64,000 nt of DNA from Malonomonas rubra DSM 5091 (GCF_900142125.1 NZ_FQZT01000001.1:496001-560000); one strand, 5' to 3'; positions 18,349 through 26,321 are shown, numbered from the stretch's first letter. Made by a program: numbers and translations. Notes: a model not told the origin generated them from the letters alone.

Positions 18349-18771
18349 ATGTCTAGCCAGATTGATATCGATATCACGGTACCGAACCAAACCCGATACC
18401 TGGGGATGATCGGTAAAATAGGTGAGAGCCTGGCCTACACCCTGGGCAACTACCAAGGGGACCGTGAGGAGCTTGCCTATCACCTCAATCTGGTTCTGAC
18501 AGAGGCGATGGCCAACGCGATCTGCCACGCTAACGCCTGCGATCCGACCAAAGAGGTAAAGGTTTCAATCTCCGCCAGCGATAAAAGTTTGATCATCCGG
18601 GTATTCGATCACGGTCAGGGCTTTGACATCCAGCAGCTGTCTAAAGAGAAGGTCAAAGACACAGATGAAGGCGGTCGAGGTGTCCAGATTATCTTCAAAC
18701 TGATGGATCAGGTTCAGTACCTGAAAAAAGGTTCAGGTCACGTGCTGGAGATGATCAAACATCTGCATTAA
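18349..18771 (+). CDS. Anti-sigma factor serine kinase (RsbW/SpoIIAB type)
   Basis: A 140-residue GHKL ATPase. The N-box LTEAMANAICHA (about 46-57) binds magnesium, VFDHGQGFD is the G1 box and GGRGVQIIF the G2 box. RsbW-type proteins phosphorylate the STAS antagonist and hold a sigma factor, or in some systems another effector, inactive. The ATG at 18349 is preferred because GGA lies 8 bases before it; a GTG at 18343 would add two residues. It is the last gene of the operon and ends at a strong terminator. No sigma factor or other output gene is adjacent. Confidence 0.92.
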   Translation: MSSQIDIDITVPNQTRYLGMIGKIGESLAYTLGNYQGDREELAYHLNLVLTEAMANAICHANACDPTKEVKVSISASDKSLIIRVFDHGQGFDIQQLSKEKVKDTDEGGRGVQIIFKLMDQVQYLKKGSGHVLEMIKHLH

Positions 18772-18810
18772 AACAACAACGGGGAGCCGAATAGCTCCCC
18801 GTTGTTGTTT
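18772..18810. terminator. Bidirectional terminator between rsbW-like and HAD genes
   Basis: A perfect 16-bp hairpin: AACAACAACGGGGAGC (18772-18787), a 6-base loop and its complement ending at 18809. Both convergent genes end at its edges, and the stop codon of the HAD gene overlaps its right foot. Confidence 0.85.
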
Positions 18811-19432
18811 AACCTTTCGGCAGATAGTCCAAAAGCTGCAGGTGGCTATTGACAGCAACCTCGCCACCAGCCAAACCTCCATAACCGACAAACCTGACGT
18901 TGGCTCCAGCCGCGGCCATCTGATCCAGCTCCGAATCCCCAATAAACAGACAGTTTTCCGGTGCAAAGCCAAGCCGTTGTGATGCCAGCAATAACATATC
19001 TGGAGCCGGCTTCGGCTTTGCCACATCCTTGCTGGTAACAACGGCGGAAAAGTAAGCTTCCAATCCGAAATGACTGAGAATCGGCTCGACGCTGGTGCCT
19101 CGATTGGTCGCGACCGCCAGGGGATACTCGGCAGCAAGCTGCTCTAGCACCTCAGGCAGGTGCGGCTCCGGTTTCATAAAAGGTATAAAATCGCGAAAGT
19201 CGAGCGTTGCCGCGTAATCGAGAGCGGGCTTCACATCCTCTTTTTTCAGCAGTACGGCAAACACATCAACTGAACATGCAGTATGACAGAGGTGGGCACG
19301 CTCCTTCTGCTCGTGGCTGACCAGCGGATAAGCAAATTTTTCCAACACCTGGTTGTAATAGGCCAGGTTGGCATCGCGGCTTTCGAACAGAACGCCATCA
19401 CAATCGAAAATAATTCCATCAATCCGACTCAT
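18809..19432 (-). CDS. HAD-family hydrolase, phosphoglycolate-phosphatase-like
   Basis: A 207-residue HAD phosphatase. Motif I FDCDGVL gives nucleophile D10 and acid D12; motif II is ATNRG (about 109-113), motif III K near KPKPAPD (about 138) and motif IV GDSELD (about 165). A helical cap (about 16-85) places it in subfamily IA with phosphoglycolate phosphatase and beta-phosphoglucomutase. The substrate is not evident. The start overlaps the lgt stop by 14 bases, so they are coupled. Confidence 0.85.
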   Translation of the reverse strand: MSRIDGIIFDCDGVLFESRDANLAYYNQVLEKFAYPLVSHEQKERAHLCHTACSVDVFAVLLKKEDVKPALDYAATLDFRDFIPFMKPEPHLPEVLEQLAAEYPLAVATNRGTSVEPILSHFGLEAYFSAVVTSKDVAKPKPAPDMLLLASQRLGFAPENCLFIGDSELDQMAAAGANVRFVGYGGLAGGEVAVNSHLQLLDYLPKG

Positions 19433-20207
19433 GTTGTGCCCTTTTTAAGCAGTAAACAATCCCGGCACTACCGATGAGCAGCATCGGTAACGACAACAGT
19501 TGCCCCATAGTTGCGCCTCCCCAGAGAAAACCAAGGTGAGCATCCGGCTGACGCACGAATTCAGCCAGAAAACGGAAAAGGCCGTACAGTGCCAGAAAAC
19601 TGAAACCGGCAACACCGGGACGCGCTTTCAGTCGATGCAGCAGATAAATAACGACCAGTAATACCAGCCCTTCCAGTGCTGCTTCGTACAACTGGCTCGG
19701 GTGCCTCGGTTGAGGTCCGGCAGCAGGGAAGATCACCCCCCAGGGCAGATCGGTTTCGCGCCCCCAGAGTTCTGCGTTGATAAAGTTGCCGATTCGACCA
19801 AAACCGAGCCCGATCGGGACCGCTGCGACCACCAGATCGGCAATCATCAGCAGAGAATACCGCTTCTTCCAGCAGTAGTAGAACAAAACCGCAAGCACAC
19901 CGAGCAAACCACCATGGAAACTCATGCCGCCTTCCCAGACATAAAATATCTCCAGCGGATGCTGCAGGTAGTAGCTCGAATTATAAAAAAGGGTATAGCC
20001 GATGCGACCGCCGGCAACGACGCCAATAACCCCGTAAAACAGCAAGTCGGAAACCTGCTCTTTACCGAGCGGATACTCGCGCAACCTGGCGACATGGTTC
20101 ATCATGAGATAGCCACCAACAAAACCGAGCAGATACATCATGCCGTACCAGCGGACCGCCAATGGTCCAATACTGAAAATTACCGGATCGATTTGTGGAA
20201 AGGTCAT
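19419..20207 (-). CDS. lgt: Prolipoprotein diacylglyceryl transferase
   Basis: Transfers diacylglycerol from phosphatidylglycerol to the lipobox cysteine of prolipoproteins, the first step of lipoprotein maturation, in the inner membrane. The 262-residue product has about seven membrane helices. The family signature GRIGNFINAELWGRETDLPW is at about residue 136, and the N-terminal IGPLAVRWYG segment is typical. It overlaps the pseudouridine synthase gene by 4 bases upstream and the HAD gene by 14 bases downstream. It serves the several lipoproteins in this window. Confidence 0.95.
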   Translation of the reverse strand: MTFPQIDPVIFSIGPLAVRWYGMMYLLGFVGGYLMMNHVARLREYPLGKEQVSDLLFYGVIGVVAGGRIGYTLFYNSSYYLQHPLEIFYVWEGGMSFHGGLLGVLAVLFYYCWKKRYSLLMIADLVVAAVPIGLGFGRIGNFINAELWGRETDLPWGVIFPAAGPQPRHPSQLYEAALEGLVLLVVIYLLHRLKARPGVAGFSFLALYGLFRFLAEFVRQPDAHLGFLWGGATMGQLLSLPMLLIGSAGIVYCLKRAQHESD

Positions 20208-21127
20208 GATCTGTTCTTCAATCCCGCAATAACCTGCGCCATGTCTGCCGGCAGCGGCGCCTGCAGATCGAGTGTTTCACCGCTGACCGGATGCTCAAAC
20301 ACCAGCCGTGCAGCATGCAGCAGCGGTCGGTCAAATCCCATCCCGGACAGACTCTTCGGCCCGCCATAGCGCTCGTCCCCTAGCAAGGGATGCCCCTGCT
20401 CCGACATGTGGGCACGAATCTGATGAGAACGTCCGGTAAGCAACTCGATATCGAGCAGGCTCGCATCGGTCCAGCTGTTCTCAACCCTATACCGGGTAAT
20501 CGCTTCTTTGCCGCCTTTGGAGACAGACATCACTTTGTTAGCTTGTCGTGTCCGCGCCAGAAATGATCGGATCTCCCCTTCATTTTTCTCTGGGGTCCCA
20601 GCAACCAGAGCAAGATAGCGCTTCTCTACCCGGTGTTCCACAAAAATTTCCGTCATTTTTTTGTGCGCACGCTGGTGAATAGAAAAAGCAATCAGGCCGC
20701 TGGTACCACGATCGAGCCGCTGGATCATCCCCAGTTCCGGCTTGACATGCTGCCGAAATGGGTCTTTCAACAGCCACTGGGCAGCTTCGTACAAGGTTCC
20801 TTTATAACGAGCATGGGTCGGCTGGGTGTCGATATGGGCTGGTTTGTTCAACACCAGCAGAAACTTGTCACGATAAACGATATCATCATCGGCAATTCTG
20901 TAGGGAGTCGGCGGAAGATGATCAACATAAGCCTCGATCCGATCCCCCGGCCTGACAGTATTCGAACAACTGCGGACACGACGCCCGTTCACATGAACGC
21001 CACCCAGATCTATGATTTTCTTGGCGAAGCTGCGCGATATATCAGCAGTTGTATCTGCTAGAAATTGATCCAACCTTTTATCGGCATTTTCAGCCGTTGC
21101 TTCGAGTCGATGAATAGTCCATTTCAT
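20204..21127 (-). CDS. Pseudouridine synthase, RluA/RluD family
   Basis: Converts specific uridines of rRNA (or tRNA) to pseudouridine. The 307 residues contain an S4 RNA-binding domain (about 16-65) and the RluA catalytic domain (about 85-300). QRLDRGTSGL carries the catalytic Asp139 and GRSHQIRAH the RNA-contacting part. The position modified cannot be assigned; RluC and RluD look alike at this level. It is the first gene of the RluD-lgt-HAD run and starts next to an AT-rich region upstream of the 6S promoter on the other strand. Confidence 0.9.
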   Translation of the reverse strand: MKWTIHRLEATAENADKRLDQFLADTTADISRSFAKKIIDLGGVHVNGRRVRSCSNTVRPGDRIEAYVDHLPPTPYRIADDDIVYRDKFLLVLNKPAHIDTQPTHARYKGTLYEAAQWLLKDPFRQHVKPELGMIQRLDRGTSGLIAFSIHQRAHKKMTEIFVEHRVEKRYLALVAGTPEKNEGEIRSFLARTRQANKVMSVSKGGKEAITRYRVENSWTDASLLDIELLTGRSHQIRAHMSEQGHPLLGDERYGGPKSLSGMGFDRPLLHAARLVFEHPVSGETLDLQAPLPADMAQVIAGLKNRS

Positions 21128-21193
21128 GAGAGAAAAAAGCCGTAACTATTTGTTTTTTAGAATATATCTATTTATAGCACTTTAGCTTTTTGC

Positions 21194-21221
21194 TTGACAA
21201 GAAAGCTGAAATTGCTATGAT
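21194..21221 (+). promoter_or_regulatory. Promoter of the 6S RNA
   Basis: TTGACA (21194-21199) and TATGAT (21216-21221) are 16 bases apart; a start near 21228 is expected. An AT-rich stretch (21150-21190) precedes the -35 box, like an UP element. There is no reading frame behind it, only the RNA genes. Confidence 0.65.
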
Positions 21222-21244
21222 CAATTTACGTTTAAGCGATCTTT

Positions 21245-21419
21245 GATTTCTGGGATGCACGGGCCGGTTGCGGTGCCTTGACCAACGTTCAGTTTTGACC
21301 TGTCAGATCGTGGAACGATGGTGAGCATGCCTGCCCATGAGCAGGACGCCTGAAGTCGCTCCCGACGACCAGATTGGTAATCAGGTCATTTGTCCCGAGC
21401 CATACCGGCATCCCGGATA
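21245..21419 (+). ncRNA. ssrS: 6S RNA
   Basis: 6S RNA mimics an open promoter and traps housekeeping RNA polymerase in stationary phase. The core at 21319-21354 follows the conserved order TGGTGAGCATGC, then a CCTGC-CCATGA-GCAGG hairpin, then ACGCCTGAAG, which mirrors the E. coli segment with the same GGTGAGCATGC and GCCTNAA blocks. The ends close in a long stem: TCTGGGATGC (21249-21258) pairs with GCATCCCGGA (21408-21417). TGACCTG near 21296 pairs with CAGGTCA near 21381. Length (about 175) and the upstream promoter fit. The mature ends are approximate. Confidence 0.82.
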
Positions 21420-21423
21420 GTTT

Positions 21424-21570
21424 TTGACAATTGGCATCGACCTTGTCTTTGCGGTTGAGTAAAACTGGCAACCGAAACGTCGATCTCGCAGCAGCTGATA
21501 GCAGTTGCCCCGGATCTTCTGAGTAGGACGCTGCAGTTCCCGCATCGCAGGTGTCGAAGCCAATTGTCGA
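21424..21570 (+). ncRNA. Structured RNA of unknown function downstream of 6S
   Basis: Directly after 6S a second folded unit is closed by a 15-base stem with one mismatch: GACAATTGGCATCGA (21426-21440) against TCGAAGCCAATTGTC (21554-21568). Inside are CGGTTG/CAACCG (21452-21457 with 21469-21474) and GCAGCTG-ATAG-CAGTTGC (21491-21508). It ends 8 bases before the terminator and has no good reading frame. It could be a separate small RNA, a diverged second 6S, or a processed 3' domain of the 6S transcript. I do not recognise a family. Confidence 0.45.
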
Positions 21571-21577
21571 AGCCAAT
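21552..21577 (+). repeat. Perfect 13-base tandem duplication at the 3' arm of the second RNA
   Basis: TGTCGAAGCCAAT occurs twice in a row (21552-21564 and 21565-21577). Either copy can pair with ATTGGCATCGA at 21430-21440, though the first gives the longer stem. Confidence 0.7.
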
Positions 21578-21611
21578 AAAAAAGCCCCGGATTTTTCGTC
21601 CGGGGCTTTTT
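21578..21611. terminator. Bidirectional terminator between the RNA genes and ihfB
   Basis: Hairpin GCCCCGGA (21584-21591) / TCCGGGGC (21599-21606) with A6 on the left and T5 on the right, so it can end both the plus-strand RNA unit and the minus-strand sppA-ihfB unit. Confidence 0.88.
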
Positions 21612-21626
21612 CCGTACTAAATCTGA

Positions 21627-21905
21627 TTATTCATCAACCCGTTCACGGAGTTCTTTGCCGGTTTTAAAGAACGGTGTCTTGCGCGAAGGAATCTTCACCA
21701 GTTCACCACTCTTTGGATTTCTCGCTTCACGTGCTTCACGTTCACGCACAGAAAAAGAACCAAAACCACGAATTTCAACCCGGTCACCGTCGGCAAGAGC
21801 ATTACCGATTCCCCCGAAAATCAGGTTGATAATCGACTCAGCATCTTTCTTGTTAAGCAAGTCGTGCTCGTCGGAAAGCCTCTCAATCAATTCACTCTTT
21901 GTCAT
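21627..21905 (-). CDS. ihfB: Integration host factor beta / HU-family DNA-binding protein
   Basis: A 92-residue HU/IHF protein that bends DNA. The beta-arm segment RNPKSGE with the Pro that intercalates, and the FKTGKELRERV ending, are diagnostic; the start MTKSELIERL is typical of IhfB. The ATG at 21905 with GGAAGGTGG before it is chosen over an 8-residue extension. HU cannot be formally excluded, but position after rpsA-sppA matches ihfB in related genomes. IHF would assist sigma-54 promoters such as the one proposed at 37496. Confidence 0.9.
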   Translation of the reverse strand: MTKSELIERLSDEHDLLNKKDAESIINLIFGGIGNALADGDRVEIRGFGSFSVREREAREARNPKSGELVKIPSRKTPFFKTGKELRERVDE

Positions 21906-21940
21906 CTTCCACCTTCCAAACTTTCTCAATCAGCTCTCTG

Positions 21941-22831
21941 TTAATAGCTGTTCCATAAATACTGCGGACCGATCGCCATTCTTTCTTTCAGACTAATCCC
22001 CAAATAGCGGCTGGCCGCCCCCTGCATCAACCTGTCAATAAAATCCAAACGCTCCGGCTCGGGATAAACCAGATCGGGATCGGCTCCCAACCCGGCCACC
22101 TTGGCCGCATATTTGACGGCATCATTAAAGGTACCCAGTTCGTCAATCAAACCAATCTGTTTTGCCTGCCGACCGGTGAACAACCGACCATCGACATAAG
22201 GGCGCAAACGATCTACCGGCAAATTGCGTCCCTCGCTGATAGCATCGACAAACTGTGCATGCACATCATCGATCATCTCCTGCAGCAGTTCACGATCCGC
22301 CGCAGAAAACTCGCGATAGGAAGAACCGATATCTTTGAAGCGGCCGCTTTTGACAACTTCATTTTTAACCCCGACCTTGTCCATCAACTCCCGATAGTCA
22401 GGGAAAGACATGATTACACCGATACTTCCGGTGATACTGCCAGGGTTGGCAAACAGGCGTTCGCCGGCAATCGCCAGGTAGTACCCCCCTGACGCCGCCA
22501 CGGCCCCCATCGAGACAATCAGGGGCTTTTCCTTGGCCAGCTGCTTCAGCTCAGCGTAAATTTCCTGCGAGGGAGCAACCCCGCCACCAGGCGAATCGAT
22601 CCGCAAGACAACGGCTTTCACACTGCTGTTGTCGCGAAACTCATCAATCTGTGCGGTCATTTGCCGGGCATCGAAAATAGCGCCGCGAACTTCCAGCACG
22701 CCGATTTTTTCACCGACCGGAACAACGCTGCGTCCACCGCTCAACATTCCGGCAGTAAATACAACCAGCAGAAAGAACAGAAAGATCGCGCTGATTGTCA
22801 TCGATGCCAATAAAAAGGGGCGTTTTTTCAT
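21941..22831 (-). CDS. sppA: Signal peptide peptidase SppA (short form)
   Basis: A membrane-anchored serine protease that degrades leftover signal peptides. The 296-residue product has one N-terminal helix (about 10-32) and an S49 protease domain: MGAVAASGGYYLA carries the catalytic serine and KSGRFKDIGSSYR the general-base lysine. It is the short, single-domain type. The ATG at 22831 is used; the frame also opens at a GTG at 22861, but that lies inside the rpsA terminator hairpin. ihfB follows after about 35 bases. Confidence 0.93.
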   Translation of the reverse strand: MKKRPFLLASMTISAIFLFFLLVVFTAGMLSGGRSVVPVGEKIGVLEVRGAIFDARQMTAQIDEFRDNSSVKAVVLRIDSPGGGVAPSQEIYAELKQLAKEKPLIVSMGAVAASGGYYLAIAGERLFANPGSITGSIGVIMSFPDYRELMDKVGVKNEVVKSGRFKDIGSSYREFSAADRELLQEMIDDVHAQFVDAISEGRNLPVDRLRPYVDGRLFTGRQAKQIGLIDELGTFNDAVKYAAKVAGLGADPDLVYPEPERLDFIDRLMQGAASRYLGISLKERMAIGPQYLWNSY

Positions 22832-22842
22832 CAGCTTTACAC

Positions 22843-22874
22843 AAAAAAAGGGCTCCGGCACACACCGGAGCCCC
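22843..22874 (-). terminator. Terminator of rpsA
   Basis: On the minus strand GGGCTCCGG-6-base loop-CCGGAGCCC (plus coordinates 22850-22873) is followed by seven T. It separates rpsA from sppA, although some read-through to sppA is likely because no clear sppA promoter was found. Confidence 0.88.
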
Positions 22875-22892
22875 GTTTTCTCGCATTATGGA

Positions 22893-24617
22893 TTAATCGT
22901 CGGACTTGCGGCCCATAGCGCCCTGGAGCAGGTCGCCGAGATTCGAGGTTGCACTCTTCTGCGCCCCCATGAACTCGTTGACTTCAGCTTTTTCCTTCTG
23001 CTCGTCGATATTCTTGATCGAAAGAGCAATCTTGCGATCAACGGTATCAACCTGCAGAACGGCAGCTTCCAGAGTATCACCGACAGCAGCAAATTCTTTC
23101 GGTGCGTCGATTTTCTCTTTGCTCAGTTCGGACACGTGGACCAAACCTTCGATACCCTCTTCCAGTTCAAGGAAGATGCCGAAATCAGTCACCGAAGTCA
23201 CAACACCGCTGACGATGGTACCCGGAGCATAGCGGGTCGGAACGGTTTCCCACGGATCGGAAGCGAGCTGCTTCAGGCCGAGGGAGAAACGCTCGTTCTC
23301 ACGGTCGATATTGAGAACAACAGCCTTGACCAGGTCACCTTTCTTATAGGCTTCCGACGGATGCTTGATCCGCTTGGTCCAGGACAGGTCGGAGATGTGA
23401 ACAAGACCGTCGATGCCCTCGTCAACACCAACGAAGATACCGAAGTCAGTGATGTTCTTGACTTGACCTTCGATGATGGTACCGATCGGGAACTTCTCAC
23501 CGATAACATCCCAGGGGTTCGGCTCAACCTGCTTGAGGCCGAGGGAGATGCGGCGGTTTTCGGTGTCGAGAGCCAGAACAACAGACTCGACTTCGTCACC
23601 GATATTGAGCACTTTATTCGGGTGTTTAACACGCTTGGTCCAGCTCATTTCAGAGACGTGGATCAGGCCTTCGACGCCCTCTTCCAACTCAATGAATGCG
23701 CCGTAATCGGTCAGGCTGACAACCTTACCAGTGACCTTGCCCTCGACCGGGTACTTGGCCTGAACATCGAGCCATGGATCAGGAGCGATCTGCTTGAGAC
23801 CAAGAGAAACACGCTCTTTTTCTTTGTCGAACTTGAGAACCTTGACGTTGATCTTGTCACCGACTGCCAGAATATCGGACGGGTGCTTGACCCGGCCCCA
23901 GGACATATCAGTGATGTGCAGCAGACCGTCGATACCGCCGAGGTCGATAAATGCACCGTAATCGGTCAGGTTCTTGACTACGCCCTCGACTACCTGGTTT
24001 TCTTCCAGAGTCTTGAGGGTCTCGCCACGCTGCGACTCACGCTCGGTTTCGAGCAGGACACGGCGGGAGAGAACAATATTTCCGCGACGCTTGTTCAGCT
24101 TGATGATCTTGAACTCAAAAGACTCACCGATCACCTTGTCCAGGTTACGGACAGGGCGCAGGTCAACTTGAGAACCGGGCAGGAATGCATTAACGCCGAT
24201 ATCAACCGACAGACCGCCTTTAATGCGGCTGATGATTTTACCTTCGACAACAGCTCCTTCTTCCAGAGAATTCCAGATCTTCTGACGATCGGCTTTCTCC
24301 TTCGAGAGAACGATCAGACCACTGTCGCTCTCGCCACCACCAAACAGGACGTCGTAAACATCACCAACTTTTACATTGATCTCGCCGTTTTCATCAGCAA
24401 ACTCGCGGATCGGGATAACCCCTTCCGACTTGTAGCCAACATCGACAACAACCGAATCAGGATTCACCTGAACGATCGTGCCTTCGACAACATCATTGCG
24501 CTTCAATTCGAAGCCGCCCTGCTCATAATCCTTGAGCAGTTCCTCGAAGCTCATTTCTTCGCCTTCGAGTCCTTCCATTACTTCCATTTCGTCTTGCAGT
24601 TCTTTGTCTTCTACCAT
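22893..24617 (-). CDS. rpsA: 30S ribosomal protein S1
   Basis: S1 helps the 30S subunit bind and unfold mRNA. The 574-residue protein holds six S1 (OB-fold) repeats of about 75-87 residues; the last four are regular (for example GKVVSLTDYGAFIELEEGVE, then GLIHVSEMSWTKR) and the first two are diverged, as usual. Length is that of full S1. It follows ispH with a 150-base gap and leads into sppA-ihfB, the order seen in Geobacter relatives. The C-terminal tail beyond repeat six (about 545-574) is low-complexity. Confidence 0.97.
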   Translation of the reverse strand: MVEDKELQDEMEVMEGLEGEEMSFEELLKDYEQGGFELKRNDVVEGTIVQVNPDSVVVDVGYKSEGVIPIREFADENGEINVKVGDVYDVLFGGGESDSGLIVLSKEKADRQKIWNSLEEGAVVEGKIISRIKGGLSVDIGVNAFLPGSQVDLRPVRNLDKVIGESFEFKIIKLNKRRGNIVLSRRVLLETERESQRGETLKTLEENQVVEGVVKNLTDYGAFIDLGGIDGLLHITDMSWGRVKHPSDILAVGDKINVKVLKFDKEKERVSLGLKQIAPDPWLDVQAKYPVEGKVTGKVVSLTDYGAFIELEEGVEGLIHVSEMSWTKRVKHPNKVLNIGDEVESVVLALDTENRRISLGLKQVEPNPWDVIGEKFPIGTIIEGQVKNITDFGIFVGVDEGIDGLVHISDLSWTKRIKHPSEAYKKGDLVKAVVLNIDRENERFSLGLKQLASDPWETVPTRYAPGTIVSGVVTSVTDFGIFLELEEGIEGLVHVSELSKEKIDAPKEFAAVGDTLEAAVLQVDTVDRKIALSIKNIDEQKEKAEVNEFMGAQKSATSNLGDLLQGAMGRKSDD

Positions 24618-24767
24618 TGGGTTGAAACCCCCTTACGAATTTCCCGACGCCTCTCGACGGCGGACTCTTTACGAGACTGCGGAAGATAACACAGCCTCAA
24701 ACAAAAACAAAGTAATATTTTTCAAGCAGTTATTCTTTTTAATCCGACTTTTTTCGTCAGTTGAAAG

Positions 24768-25616
24768 CTAACCTGCAGCAGCAATTTTTTTCAGTCTCTG
24801 AACAACTTCGTCGATGATCCAGCCGGGTGTCGAAGCACCAGCAGTCAGGCCAACTTTTTCCTTGTTGACAAACCAGCTTTGCTCCAGTTGTGCCGCCGTT
24901 TCTATATGATGCGTACAGGGCTGCTGCTCCTTGCAGAGCCGCGCAAGGCGGGACGTATTGGCACTGTTGAAGCCACCGACAACCAGCATCAGGTCGACTT
25001 CAGCGGCAATCTGGCGCGCTTCACGCTGGCGCAAAGTGGTCGCATCGCAGATAGTGTTGTAAACGCGCAGCTCCTTCGCCTTAATCAGACAGGCATCAAC
25101 AATTTCCTTCAGGTTTTCGAACGGCTGCGTGGTCTGGGCAACGATGCCGATCTTACGGTTTTCCGGCAATGTCTTGACATCATCGGCACAGGTGACAACC
25201 ACCGCCTCACCTTTCGCGTAGGAAAAAATCCCCTGCACTTCCGGGTGATCCGCCTCGCCGACCAGCACCACCAGGTAACCATCGGCACTCAGCTTTTCCG
25301 CGTAATCCTGCGCTTTTTTCACAAATGGGCAGGTCGCATCGATCACCTGAAGATGCTTATCCTCGATCTCCTGCATTTCTTCCGCAGTTATCCCATGCGA
25401 GCGTACGACCACTGCGCCGCCCGGGATTTCGGCCACCTGTTTGCAGACCCGCACCCCCTGCTGCTCCAGCTGCTCGACCACCTGCGGCGAGTGAATCAGC
25501 GGACCAAGAGAGTGAATCTGTTCATGCTGCGAGGAAGCGTCAAAGGCCATCTGCGTCGCTCGCTTAACGCCGAAACAGAAACCGGCACTTTTCGCCAGGA
25601 TAATCTCCATGTTCAA
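24768..25616 (-). CDS. ispH: 4-hydroxy-3-methylbut-2-enyl diphosphate reductase IspH
   Basis: Last step of the MEP isoprenoid pathway, giving IPP and DMAPP; an iron-sulfur enzyme. The 282 residues have the three cluster cysteines in GFCFGVKRA (Cys14), DATCPFV (about Cys96) and TICDATTLRQ (about Cys190), plus the His residues of SLGPLIHSPQ and VGEADHPEVQG. The start overlaps the cmk stop by 4 bases. In some bacteria IspH and S1 are one polypeptide; here they are separate genes. Confidence 0.96.
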   Translation of the reverse strand: MNMEIILAKSAGFCFGVKRATQMAFDASSQHEQIHSLGPLIHSPQVVEQLEQQGVRVCKQVAEIPGGAVVVRSHGITAEEMQEIEDKHLQVIDATCPFVKKAQDYAEKLSADGYLVVLVGEADHPEVQGIFSYAKGEAVVVTCADDVKTLPENRKIGIVAQTTQPFENLKEIVDACLIKAKELRVYNTICDATTLRQREARQIAAEVDLMLVVGGFNSANTSRLARLCKEQQPCTHHIETAAQLEQSWFVNKEKVGLTAGASTPGWIIDEVVQRLKKIAAAG

Positions 25617-26296
25617 CTCTCCCGTTTTTCCCGCGCAGAAATTTCCTGCAGCATAAAATCGAGAACTTCGTCGATGCCCATGCGGGTCGAATCAATATCA
25701 ATGGCATCATCCGCCCGTTTCAGAGGAGCGTGCTCTCGGGCGCTGTCAGCGGCATCGCGTTGTTCCACTTCGGCTATAGTCTGCTGCAGATCGACCTCCA
25801 CGCCTTTCGCTTTCAGCTCCTCGTAACGGCGGCGGCCCCGCTCCTCAGCCGTTGCAGAAAGAAAAAACTTCACATCGGCGTTTGGAAACACCACGGTGCC
25901 AATATCACGCCCTTCCAACACAACGCCACCCACTTCGCCCATCTGGCGCTGCAGTCGCACCATGGCATCACGCACCACCGGTTGTGCAGCAACCTTGGAG
26001 GTCAACAAGCTGACCTCCGGAGTTCGGATCTGCTGCGAGACATCTTCTCCATTGACGATCACTCGTTCCTGCTCCGTGTCACGAACAAACTCAATAGTCA
26101 TTCCATCACACAGTCTCTGCAAGGCATGTTCGTCGGCAACATCGACCTGCTGTCGATTGGCCAGCAAGGCCACGGAACGGTACATCGCCCCGGTATCGAT
26201 ATTGACATAGCCGGTGTGTTTCGCCAATGCTTTACTCAGCGTACTTTTTCCCGCCCCGGACGGGCCATCAATCGCAACAATCAGCTTGGTACCCAA
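25613..26296 (-). CDS. cmk: Cytidylate kinase
   Basis: Phosphorylates CMP and dCMP. The protein begins GTKLIVAIDGPSGAGKSTLS with the P-loop GPSGAGKST, and has the NIDTGAMYR substrate site and the EGRDIGTVVFPNA segment. Two TTG starts are possible; 26296 (227 residues) is preferred because an AGGGGA ribosome site lies 7 bases before it, while the TTG at 26317 has none. A non-ATG start on an essential gene suggests modest expression. ispH is coupled behind it. An inverted repeat (26322-26354) lies in its leader. Confidence 0.92.
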   Translation of the reverse strand: MGTKLIVAIDGPSGAGKSTLSKALAKHTGYVNIDTGAMYRSVALLANRQQVDVADEHALQRLCDGMTIEFVRDTEQERVIVNGEDVSQQIRTPEVSLLTSKVAAQPVVRDAMVRLQRQMGEVGGVVLEGRDIGTVVFPNADVKFFLSATAEERGRRRYEELKAKGVEVDLQQTIAEVEQRDAADSAREHAPLKRADDAIDIDSTRMGIDEVLDFMLQEISAREKRES

Positions 26297-26321
26297 TTTC
26301 AATTCCCCTATACACAAGTAA

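Noticed and set aside
21245-21420. RNase P RNA or tmRNA as an alternative for the structured RNA upstream of ihfB
   Set aside because: The RNase P core pattern and the tmRNA tRNA-like end with its T-loop were not seen; the GGTGAGCATGC core and closing stem match 6S instead.
21424-21570. The second RNA as a plain duplicate 6S
   Set aside because: The central GGTGAGCATGC block and the flanking asymmetry are missing; only short shared words remain, so it is reported as unknown.
22859-22861. GTG start for sppA
   Set aside because: It lies in the rpsA terminator hairpin; the ATG at 22831 gives the normal SppA N-terminus.
22629-24689. Plus-strand frame of 686 codons opposite rpsA
   Set aside because: Long antisense frames arise from the codon bias of the six S1 repeats; the protein has no recognisable domain and no ribosome site.
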